Shown: positions 1 through 5,169 of the stretch, in pieces | Numbering within the stretch: position 1 is the stretch's first letter | Layout of the letters: the number at the start of each line of letters is the position of its first letter | Source: Clostridiaceae bacterium | GTDB lineage: Bacteria; Bacillota; Clostridia; Oscillospirales; Acutalibacteraceae | Assembly: GCA_016293225.1 (NCBI GenBank) | Contig: JAEDEQ010000057.1 | Coordinates: forward strand, 1-10,699 | Direction: 5' to 3' | DNA length: 10,699 bases | Position numbers and translations under genes: made by a program | Notes under the pieces: model-generated | The model's input: the letters and a program-made list of their open reading frames with translations, nothing else | Database searches by the model: none | Told to the model about the DNA's origin: nothing

Positions 1-12
1 CGTTCTTTTCAT
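1..12 (-). CDS. 5' end of an unidentified gene, partial (4 codons)
   Basis: A minus-strand reading frame begins with ATG at base 12 and runs off the left edge after M-K-R-T. The start is supported by a strong Shine-Dalgarno site (AGGAGGA on the minus strand, plus-strand bases 19-25) six bases upstream. MKRT is also how many L34 ribosomal proteins (RpmH) begin, but four residues cannot identify a gene, and the dnaA/oriC context usual for rpmH is not seen here. The upstream stretch carries a promoter, a structured leader and an intrinsic terminator ending about 16 bases before the ribosome site. Expression of this gene therefore probably depends on terminator read-through. Confidence 0.5.
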
Positions 13-40
13 TTCTTTTCCTCCTGAATAAAGATATAAA

Positions 41-72
41 ATAAAAAAGTGCGGCAACCGAAGTTACCGCAC
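41..72 (-). terminator. Intrinsic terminator/attenuator with UUCG tetraloop
   Basis: On the minus strand a 10-bp stem (bases 72-63 with 58-49, one G-U wobble) closes a TTCG tetraloop and is followed at once by TTTTTTAT. This is a textbook rho-independent terminator. It lies between a predicted promoter at 266-294 and the ribosome site of the gene starting at base 12, so it can act as a transcription attenuator for that gene. Alternatively it may be the 3' end of a small RNA of about 215 nt. Confidence 0.85.
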
Positions 73-257
73 CGAAAAGCGCAAACTCCGATTGTCGCCA
101 AAAAGAATTACAAGTAGTGAGGAATTCTCCAGTACACAATAGCTTGTTAGAATTTGCGTTTTTACCAGATTCATAAAACTATTGTGTTCACAAAAAGGGT
201 ATAATACACCCTATGAAATGAAAAAAATCTCCCCTACCCAATATGTAATTTGTTTTG
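49..257 (-). ncRNA. Candidate structured leader RNA (riboswitch-like or sRNA)
   Basis: Downstream of the promoter at 266-294, the transcript start (about base 259) can pair with a distant segment: 244-257 with 99-112, 12 of 14 positions complementary. Inside this closing stem are two more helices: 179-187 with 134-142 (9 bp perfect) and a short hairpin at 196-212. A possible long-range pairing links 153-158 with 80-85. An alternative helix (105-109 with 122-126) excludes the closing stem, which could form a switch. The RNA ends in the strong terminator at 41-72, directly before a Shine-Dalgarno site. I do not recognise a known riboswitch consensus: there is no T-box ACCGCG-type sequence and no yybP-ykoY core. 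Function and ligand are unknown, and a 6S-like or other small RNA is possible. Confidence 0.5.
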
Positions 258-265
258 CATATTTA

Positions 266-294
266 ATTATATCACCTTTTTAGAAGAAATGCAA
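266..294 (-). promoter_or_regulatory. Predicted sigma-A promoter of the leader RNA
   Basis: On the minus strand -35 TTGCAT (294-289) is followed after 17 bases by a perfect -10 TATAAT (271-266), preceded by TGA as an extended -10. Transcription would start near base 259. The -35 box is weak (three of six matches), but the extended -10 compensates. Confidence 0.6.
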
Positions 295-300
295 TACATT

Positions 301-529
301 TTGAATATTTTGAAACCCCCATCGGCTAATTTTCTAAAATTTGAAACCCGCAGAATACCCGTGCAAGACTTTAAACCCCATTTTTAGGGCAAAGTCTTTC
401 TTGTATCAATCTTGACGGGATTTTTTTGAAGTAAGAAGCAAGAGGGAATAGTGAAAAAATGAAGTCGCTTATAAACTTGCCTTTGCGTTTCTTGAAAGCA
501 AAATGTCATTAAAACTGCCGCTATGAATT
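301..529. other. Intergenic stretch with a TTGAAACCC-type triplet and a hairpin
   Basis: This non-coding stretch lies between the mntP stop and the leader promoter. It holds three near-identical 10-mers on the plus strand at 310-319, 341-350 and 370-379 (TTGAAACCCC, TTGAAACCCG, TTTAAACCCC), spaced about 30 bases. An inverted repeat (AAGACTTT/AAAGTCTT) spans roughly 365-398, with a CCC/GGG inner pairing. No convincing terminator for mntP and no credible ORF was found; the best candidate, 16 codons on the plus strand near 459, lacks a well-placed ribosome site. Confidence 0.5.
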
Positions 530-1102
530 TTATCCGAACACACCGAGGTGCTCAAGCAGAATTTTCAAGCCGATAAGAATGAGTATCACGCCGCCGACAA
601 TCTCAGCCTTGCTTTTGTACTTAGCTCCGAAAATGTTGCCGACCTTGAGTCCAACGGCAGAAAGGACGAACGTAACCACCCCGATGAACAGCACCGCCGC
701 AGTGATGTTCACCTGAGGCAAAATTGCAAACGAAACTCCGACAGCAAGCGCGTCAATACTTGTTGCAACGGCAAGCACAAGCATTGATTTGAACGCGAAC
801 GAGGCGTCCTTTTCATCGTTCTCCTCCCCTTTGGAAAACGCTTCCCTTAGCATATTTGCACCGATGAGGGTCAGCAGAACAAATGCAATCCAATGATCAT
901 AGCTGTCAATGTACTTTTTGAATGTGCTGCCGAGGAAGTAGCCTATCGCCGGCATTAACGCCTGAAAGCCTCCGAACCATGCGCCAATAAGGAAGTAATG
1001 CTTTTTTTGCAGCTTCTGCACCGAAAGACCCTTGCAGACGGCAACCGAAAATGCGTCCATTGAAAGACCGACCGCAAGAATAAAAAGCTCGTATAATGAC
1101 AT
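530..1102 (-). CDS. mntP: Manganese efflux pump MntP
   Basis: This 190-residue integral membrane protein matches the MntP (DUF204/YebN) family in length and pattern and is predicted to export Mn2+ across the cytoplasmic membrane. The family's internal duplication is visible: GLSMDAF near residues 12-18 and ATSIDAL at 113-119, carrying the two conserved membrane aspartates D16 and D117. About six transmembrane segments are evident, with a charged cytoplasmic loop (KGEENDEKD) near 91-99. The ATG at 1102 is preceded by GAAGG inside the end of the upstream TVP38-type gene, whose stop is only five bases away, so the two are co-transcribed and probably translationally coupled. The yybP-ykoY manganese riboswitch that often precedes mntP is not visible here. 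Confidence 0.93.
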   Translation of the reverse strand: MSLYELFILAVGLSMDAFSVAVCKGLSVQKLQKKHYFLIGAWFGGFQALMPAIGYFLGSTFKKYIDSYDHWIAFVLLTLIGANMLREAFSKGEENDEKDASFAFKSMLVLAVATSIDALAVGVSFAILPQVNITAAVLFIGVVTFVLSAVGLKVGNIFGAKYKSKAEIVGGVILILIGLKILLEHLGVFG

Positions 1103-1107
1103 CTTTT

Positions 1108-1836
1108 TTAACCTTCTTCTTTCAGTTCTTCCGGAAGCTGAACGCTTTTCGGTTCTGCCGCCGCGGCTTCGCCTTTTTTCTGCTTGACAAAGTATCGGAT
1201 AAGGTAAACAACTACTCCGACGGGTATTGCGCAGATGATGATTTTGACGATGAGATGAATCGGAATATAATCGTAAATTCCGTCTCCGAGAATGGTGAAA
1301 AGAATAACGCGCGGCATTATTCCGGCAACTGAGGCAAGGAAGTATCGCAAAAACTTACACTTTGAAGCGCCCCAGAAAAGCGACACAAAGTCTATGGGAA
1401 AAACCGGCAGCGCACGGATACCGAGCAGCACCCAAAAATTATCGTTGAACTTTTTCTCAAGTATCTTCCGTCCGCCCTTGTTTTTTGCAAGCAGGCGGTT
1501 AACATAATCACCACCGAGGAACAAGCCGAGTAAATAGGTTGCGCTCACCTCAACAATGATGCCGCAAAGATTGATAAGAATCGCCTGCGGCGCGGGAAAC
1601 GCCATTCCGACCGAAATATAAATGAGCGACGCGGGAATGATGAACAAAACGGACTTGACAAAGTAGACGCCGAGTATTGCGCCGACAGCAACGGCAACGT
1701 TTGCGCTTGAGTTTACTATTGCGCGCACGTCAATATTTTTAAGCTTTTCATAGTTGACAACGGCAAGCACAAAGATAACCATTGCGACAGCGGCACGCAA
1801 AAGGGCAAGCAGCGTTGATTTTGTTTTTTCGTTCAT
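1108..1836 (-). CDS. TVP38/TMEM64 family membrane protein (VTT domain)
   Basis: This is a 242-residue protein with about six hydrophobic segments (roughly 11-28, 46-69, 71-107, 133-155, 163-186 and 194-216) and a short charged, Ala/Glu-rich C-terminal tail. The core R141-ALPVFPIDF followed by LFWGASK and a later AGIMPR is typical of the VTT (SNARE-associated Golgi/DedA-like) domain. Members of the wider superfamily act in lipid scrambling or transport; the exact substrate here is unknown. I chose the ATG at 1836 over the TTG at 1839 because AGAAGGG lies eight bases before the ATG. It is the first gene of a two-gene transcript with mntP, from the promoter at 1877-1905, so a link with metal or envelope homeostasis is possible but inferred. 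Confidence 0.88.
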   Translation of the reverse strand: MNEKTKSTLLALLRAAVAMVIFVLAVVNYEKLKNIDVRAIVNSSANVAVAVGAILGVYFVKSVLFIIPASLIYISVGMAFPAPQAILINLCGIIVEVSATYLLGLFLGGDYVNRLLAKNKGGRKILEKKFNDNFWVLLGIRALPVFPIDFVSLFWGASKCKFLRYFLASVAGIMPRVILFTILGDGIYDYIPIHLIVKIIICAIPVGVVVYLIRYFVKQKKGEAAAAEPKSVQLPEELKEEG

Positions 1837-1876
1837 CAAAACACCCTTCTTTCTTACTGTTTATATGAATAGAAAA

Positions 1877-1905
1877 AGTATATAATATTAGCATGAATAT
1901 TGCAA
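1877..1905 (-). promoter_or_regulatory. Predicted promoter of the TVP38-mntP pair
   Basis: On the minus strand TTGCAA (1905-1900) and TATACT (1882-1877) are separated by 17 bases, giving a start near 1870 and a 5' leader of only about 34 bases. That is too short to hold a riboswitch, so control is more likely at the DNA level. The tandem repeat at 1912-1963 abuts the -35 box. Confidence 0.6.
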
Positions 1906-1911
1906 GAAAAA

Positions 1912-1963
1912 TGCGAAATTTAATTTCCTTGAACATCTGCGTAATTTAATTTCCTTGAACACT
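1912..1963. repeat. 26-bp tandem direct repeat (2 copies), candidate operator
   Basis: Two copies of a 24-bp unit (1912-1935 and 1938-1961, 23 of 24 identical) sit in tandem with a 26-bp period. Both contain the 19-mer AATTTAATTTCCTTGAACA. The first copy includes a near-perfect palindrome, GAAATT-T-AATTTC. The repeats begin six bases upstream of the -35 box of the TVP38-mntP promoter and lie in the divergent gap before the radical SAM gene. The position suggests an activator-binding or UP-like region. The binding protein is unknown, and the sequence does not resemble the MntR or DtxR boxes I know. Confidence 0.75.
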
Positions 1964-2062
1964 TAGTAATACAGATGTCGCTTTTTGAAGTAAATTAAAA
2001 AAACAATAGTAATATGTTACAAATTTCGGTTTTGTCTGACGATAATTTAGGCAATTAAAACA

Positions 2063-2091
2063 TAGACTTTTTAAAATATGTATGATATATT
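2063..2091 (+). promoter_or_regulatory. Predicted promoter of the radical SAM gene
   Basis: TAGACT (2063-2068) and TATATT (2086-2091) are spaced 17 bases apart, with TGA immediately before the -10 box (extended -10). The start would fall near 2098, leaving a short leader of about 24 bases with the ribosome site GAGGTG at 2111-2116. Confidence 0.5.
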
Positions 2092-2121
2092 TGGTTTATA
2101 ATTTTTAAGCGAGGTGTAACG

Positions 2122-3555
2122 ATGACAAAAAAAGAACAGGCTCAGCGCAAGCTTGCCGAAATGATACTTGATAAACTGCTGAAATATGTTGACAAGGATC
2201 CCCAGGCAAACCTGCTCAAGCTGCTTTCCGTTGTTGAAAAGCTCAGCGGCAGCATCTTCCCGGAGAAAAACTTTAAAGCAATGAAAAAGGCCATATCAAA
2301 GGGAGACGGCGTTTACTACAACTACGCCATGAGCTTTTTGCGTGACCTTGACCGCGGTCTGCTCAAAAAGATGGCTCTTGCCCTCGGTCTCGGCGCCGGA
2401 GTCAACGGAACAAAGGCCGTCCGGCAGAACAGAGACGTCTATAAATGCAACATACCGTTCCTCATTCTCATGGATCCCACAAGCGCCTGCAACTGCCGCT
2501 GCAAAGGCTGCTGGGCTGCGGAATACGGCCACAATGTCAGCCTTTCCTATGACGAGATGGCAAGTATTGTCAGGCAGGGAAAGGCCCTCGGAACCCACCT
2601 TTATATGTTCACCGGCGGCGAACCGCTCATTAAAAAGAAAGAAATCCTCCGCCTTTGCGAGGAAAACCCGGACTGCGCCTTCCTTGCCTATACCAACGCA
2701 ACCCTCATTGACGATGACTTCTGCAAGGAGGTTCTGCGCGTCGGCAACCTTGCCTTTGCAATAAGCGTTGAGGGTACCGAGGAATCAACCGACGCAAGGC
2801 GCGGCAGCGGAAGCTATCAGAAAGCAATCAGTGCAATGAAGCTGCTGAAAAAATACGGCTGTCTTTTCGGAATGTCCGTTTGCTACACAAGCGAAAACGT
2901 CTCCTTTGTTACAAGCGACGACTTCCTTGACACAATGATCTCCCTCGGCGTAAAGTTTGGCTTATACTTCAGCTTCATGCCTGTCGGCCACGACGCTCCC
3001 GTTGAACTTATTCCGACCCCGGAGCAGCGCGAGCATATGTATAAATGGCTGAGAAAAACCAGAAACGGCGAAAGCGGCAAGCCCCTTTTCGTCATGGACT
3101 TCCAGGACGACGGCGAATATGTCGGCGGCTGCATTGCCGGCGGCAGGAATTACTTCCACATCAACTCCGCAGGCGACATGGAGCCCTGCGTTTTCATCCA
3201 CTTTTCCGACTCCAACATCAGGAAAAAGACTATCCTTGAGGGACTGAGAAGTCCGCTGTTCATGGCGTTCAGGCGCAACCAGCCGTTCAACGACAACCAT
3301 CTGCGTCCCTGCCCGATGCTTGAAAATCCGCAGTGCCTCAGGCAAATCATTGAGGAAACGGGTGCAAAATCCACCAATCTCCTCGGTGAGGAGACGGCCG
3401 ACTGCCTTTGCTCAAAGTGCGATAAATTTGCCGCGGAATGGGCGGTTCAGGCGGAAAGAATCTGGAACAGCAATCCGCATCCGCACCCGAAAACGCAATA
3501 CTACCGCGACACGCCCGAGGGAAGAGCCGAAGCAAAGAACAAGCTCGCCGAGTAA
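2122..3555 (+). CDS. Radical SAM protein with SPASM-like C-terminal cysteines
   Basis: This 477-residue enzyme is predicted to cleave S-adenosylmethionine with a [4Fe-4S] cluster held by C123, C127 and C130 (CX3CX2C, with an extra C125). TGGEP at 164-168 is the usual SAM-contact GGE motif. The first 110 residues are a charged, helical extension without a recognised domain. The C-terminal half has C337-X13-G351-X4-C356, exactly the opening pattern of SPASM domains, then C397, C405 and a C428-x-C430-xx-C433 cluster. The second half does not follow the canonical CX2CX5CX3C spacing, so one or two auxiliary Fe-S clusters are likely but the type is uncertain. The tail has an NPHPHPK run at 451-457. 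GAGGTG five bases before ATG supports the start. It is monocistronic, with no precursor peptide gene next to it, so a RiPP role is not supported. Substrate unknown; a lipid- or cofactor-modifying role is possible. Confidence 0.85.
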   Translation: MTKKEQAQRKLAEMILDKLLKYVDKDPQANLLKLLSVVEKLSGSIFPEKNFKAMKKAISKGDGVYYNYAMSFLRDLDRGLLKKMALALGLGAGVNGTKAVRQNRDVYKCNIPFLILMDPTSACNCRCKGCWAAEYGHNVSLSYDEMASIVRQGKALGTHLYMFTGGEPLIKKKEILRLCEENPDCAFLAYTNATLIDDDFCKEVLRVGNLAFAISVEGTEESTDARRGSGSYQKAISAMKLLKKYGCLFGMSVCYTSENVSFVTSDDFLDTMISLGVKFGLYFSFMPVGHDAPVELIPTPEQREHMYKWLRKTRNGESGKPLFVMDFQDDGEYVGGCIAGGRNYFHINSAGDMEPCVFIHFSDSNIRKKTILEGLRSPLFMAFRRNQPFNDNHLRPCPMLENPQCLRQIIEETGAKSTNLLGEETADCLCSKCDKFAAEWAVQAERIWNSNPHPHPKTQYYRDTPEGRAEAKNKLAE

Positions 3556-3624
3556 CTTACAACAAAGCTTGTTTGAAACCGGCCTTGTTGCGACTCAGGC
3601 TAAAAAACAAAATCCAAGAAAAAT

Positions 3625-3687
3625 TAAAAGCTATAATTTACATCAGAGCAAACAAAACGCTTTTTGTAAATTATAGCTTTTATTTTT
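3625..3687. terminator. Long bidirectional intrinsic terminator hairpin
   Basis: A perfect 18-bp inverted repeat (3625-3642 with 3665-3682) encloses a loop that can add about five more pairs (3645-3649 with 3659-3663). It is followed by TTTTT on the plus strand (3683-3687) and by ATTTTT on the minus strand (3624-3619), so it can end transcripts from both sides. It lies between the convergent radical SAM gene and the small ORF at 3729-3836. The stem is unusually AT-rich. Complementarity of the T-rich right flank with the A-rich left flank extends imperfectly further, so a decayed miniature element is an alternative reading. Confidence 0.7.
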
Positions 3688-3728
3688 GGTTTTGGTTTTT
3701 GGTCTGTGCAAAAAGCAACAGCCTCAAA

Positions 3729-3836
3729 TCAGTCTTTTTTGTTTGATTCAGTATTATCATTTGACTTAAAAAGAGCAATAAGCTTCAAAATGAAGTCAAT
3801 GAAAAGCTGAATGTATGACATGAAACCGTTATCCAT
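3729..3836 (-). CDS. Small 35-residue protein, amphipathic/hydrophobic core, unknown
   Basis: This short ORF encodes 35 residues. It starts MDNGFMSYIQ, has a hydrophobic, probably helical core at residues 8-23 (including FIDFILKLIALF), and ends in a polar charged tail (SNDNTESNKKD). It is too short for ordinary gene callers, but the expression signals are excellent. AAGGAGGA (3851-3844) ends eight bases or fewer before the ATG, and a perfect consensus promoter lies at 3887-3915 with a leader of about 44 bases. The gene faces the long hairpin at 3625-3687, which would terminate it. I recognise no family. A membrane-associated small protein, a type I toxin or a PSM-like amphipathic peptide are all possible; no antisense antitoxin promoter was identified. 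Confidence 0.65.
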   Translation of the reverse strand: MDNGFMSYIQLFIDFILKLIALFKSNDNTESNKKD

Positions 3837-3853
3837 GCTATTATCCTCCTTCG

Positions 3854-3874
3854 CTGACACATACACTGACACAT
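3854..3874 (-). repeat. 9-bp direct repeat in the small ORF's 5' leader
   Basis: The plus-strand sequence CTGACACAT occurs at 3854-3862 and again at 3866-3874, a 12-bp period. Both copies lie between the predicted transcript start (about 3880) and the ribosome site. They could be a repressor-binding or RNA-level control element, or chance. Confidence 0.45.
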
Positions 3875-3886
3875 CTTTCGAGATAC

Positions 3887-3915
3887 ATTATATATCATAT
3901 CACAAGTTTTGTCAA
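3887..3915 (-). promoter_or_regulatory. Perfect consensus sigma-A promoter of the small ORF
   Basis: On the minus strand TTGACA (3915-3910), a 17-base spacer and TATAAT (3892-3887) give a six-of-six match for both boxes at optimal spacing, the best promoter in the window. The upstream flank is AT-rich, as in UP elements. Transcription would start near 3880 and lead into the 35-residue ORF. Confidence 0.85.
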
Positions 3916-3986
3916 TAATTTATTCAAAAATTTTTAACCATTTCGAAAATGTTGTAATAGACAGGACATTTATTCGCTAAAACACC

Positions 3987-4023
3987 AAAAGAGAAAAACA
4001 CAGAAGCGGTTTCAACCTCTTTT
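3987..4023 (-). terminator. Possible weak terminator after the lipid kinase gene
   Basis: A 7-bp inverted repeat (AAAAGAG at 3987-3993 with CTCTTTT at 4017-4023) starts directly after the kinase stop codon. On the minus strand the right arm is itself T-rich, with GGTGTTTT after it. The loop is long (23 bases) and the T-run broken, so this is a weak candidate. Confidence 0.3.
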
Positions 4024-4024
4024 T

Positions 4025-4981
4025 TCAGCCCTTGACCCCCGCAACGGGAAGTCCGGCGTCTGCAATGTCCTTTTCAAACAAGGGGTTTTCCGGCGAGCAG
4101 AGCTCAACCGCCTTTGAAAGAACGTGGATAATTGCAACCTTCAGCGCTCCGCCGTATTCGCCGTCAAGCGTCCAGGCGACCTCCTCGGGCGAGGAAAATT
4201 TCGCCTTGCTTGTCCTCAGAAAAATGATCTGCTTTCCGTCGTATTCCTGCCGGATAACCTTTCCGAGCATAGCCGGAGCGGTTATAGGCCTGATTTTGCG
4301 GACAAGGAGAATTTCAAAGTAGCCATCGTTGAGCTTGACGTCGTTGACATTGAACTTGAAGATGCCTGCAACCGAGGTGGAGTTTGAAATTGCGCCGAAC
4401 GAAAAATCGTCTTCTATAACTCCGCCGTCATACTCAATCCTCATATGAACGGGCTTCATATTCTTCCATTCCTTGAGTCCGTTGAAAATATACGCCGCAT
4501 GGCCGAAGCGGTTTTTCATCTTTTGGCTCGTTGCGTATGAGGACCTTGTGAACGCGCCGAATGAGGCAACGTATGAAAAATATCTGTTGTTGAAAAGACC
4601 GATATCATAGCTGTTGGTGTTGCCGGACATGATGATGTCGGTAGCTGCGCCGATATCGCGCGGAATTTTGAGCGTTGCGGCAAGGTCGTTGGTTGAGCCG
4701 GTCGGAATATACCCGACGGGAATACGCCTGAGCATATCCATAACGCCGTTGATGGTTTCGTTAAGGGTGCCGTCGCCGCCGCAGCAGACAACAAGGTCCT
4801 TTCCCTCGCCGTTATTTTTGACTATATTGGTTGCGTCTCCCTGACACGTTGTGGTATGAACCGAAAACTCATAATCGTTCTTGGAAAATTTATCAACAAT
4901 ATCAAATGTTGCAGCCCTTGATTTTGTCCTTCCGGCACAGGGGTTAACGATTAAAAGAACCTTTTTCTTTTCGCTTTCCAT
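4025..4981 (-). CDS. Diacylglycerol/YegS-type lipid kinase family protein
   Basis: The 318-residue protein belongs to the DAGK catalytic family (DgkB/YegS/BmrU-like), which phosphorylates diacylglycerol or related lipids with ATP at the inner membrane face. Visible motifs in order are IVNPCAGRTKS at 11-21 (nucleotide site), CGGDGTLNE at 67-75, PTGSTNDLA at 93-101, and LDGEYGG at 272-278, the conserved C-terminal acidic motif. Length fits the family. The ATG at 4981 is chosen because GGAGG (4993-4989) lies seven bases upstream. A GTG at 5050 would extend the frame by 23 residues but lies at the predicted transcription start, directly after the -10 box, so it cannot be used from that promoter. 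It is a single gene. A role in recycling diacylglycerol, for example from lipoteichoic acid synthesis, would fit the neighbouring dlt-like operon but is inference. Confidence 0.9.
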   Translation of the reverse strand: MESEKKKVLLIVNPCAGRTKSRAATFDIVDKFSKNDYEFSVHTTTCQGDATNIVKNNGEGKDLVVCCGGDGTLNETINGVMDMLRRIPVGYIPTGSTNDLAATLKIPRDIGAATDIIMSGNTNSYDIGLFNNRYFSYVASFGAFTRSSYATSQKMKNRFGHAAYIFNGLKEWKNMKPVHMRIEYDGGVIEDDFSFGAISNSTSVAGIFKFNVNDVKLNDGYFEILLVRKIRPITAPAMLGKVIRQEYDGKQIIFLRTSKAKFSSPEEVAWTLDGEYGGALKVAIIHVLSKAVELCSPENPLFEKDIADAGLPVAGVKG

Positions 4982-5050
4982 ATTAACACCTCCGACATAG
5001 CCGAACCTAAAAACAGAGACAAAATTATTCCTTCGGCCTTTTACAATCAC

Positions 5051-5079
5051 ATTTTAACAAGTGAAAGTGGCGTTGTCAA
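5051..5079 (-). promoter_or_regulatory. Predicted sigma-A promoter of the lipid kinase gene
   Basis: On the minus strand TTGACA (5079-5074), 17 bases and TAAAAT (5056-5051) make a near-consensus promoter. The start near 5044 gives a leader of about 63 bases before the ATG at 4981. This separates the kinase from the operon upstream. Confidence 0.7.
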
Positions 5080-5100
5080 TTAACTGCGAACCTTTTTTGG

Positions 5101-5153
5101 CAAAAATAATCAGGATTGTAAACAGTTGTTAAAAATAATCGTCATTTATCCTG
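5101..5153 (-). terminator. Possible terminator of the dlt-like operon
   Basis: Downstream of the last operon gene, CAGGAT/ATCCTG (5153-5148 with 5116-5111 on the minus strand) can form a 6-bp stem, extendable by AAA/TTT across a small bulge. It is followed by ATTATTTTT (5110-5102). The loop of about 31 bases is long, so efficiency is doubtful, but no better terminator lies before the kinase promoter. Confidence 0.4.
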
Positions 5154-5169
5154 CATTTGTCTGCAAATT

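Noticed and set aside
99..257. T-box or yybP-ykoY riboswitch in the leader
   Set aside because: Neither the T-box ACCGCG-type antiterminator sequence nor the conserved loops of the manganese riboswitch can be found.
1..300. Chromosome origin (oriC) next to rpmH, because the partial gene begins MKRT
   Set aside because: No DnaA boxes (TTATCCACA-like) and no dnaA gene are seen; four residues cannot establish L34.
301..400. CRISPR-like array suggested by TTGAAACCC repeats about 30 bases apart
   Set aside because: The repeated part is only about 10 bases and imperfect, there are just three copies, and no cas gene is in the window.
3560..3590. CAACAA/TTGTTG inverted repeat just after the radical SAM stop codon as a terminator
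   Set aside because: No T-run follows; the strong hairpin at 3625-3687 explains termination better.
4002..4026. Short hairpin with GGTT/AACC and a T-run on the plus strand near the kinase stop
   Set aside because: The loop is only two bases when fully paired, and no plus-strand gene ends there.
4982..5050. GTG start at 5050 for the lipid kinase, giving 23 extra residues
   Set aside because: It lies directly after the -10 box of a near-consensus promoter, has no ribosome site, and the ATG at 4981 has GGAGG at ideal spacing.
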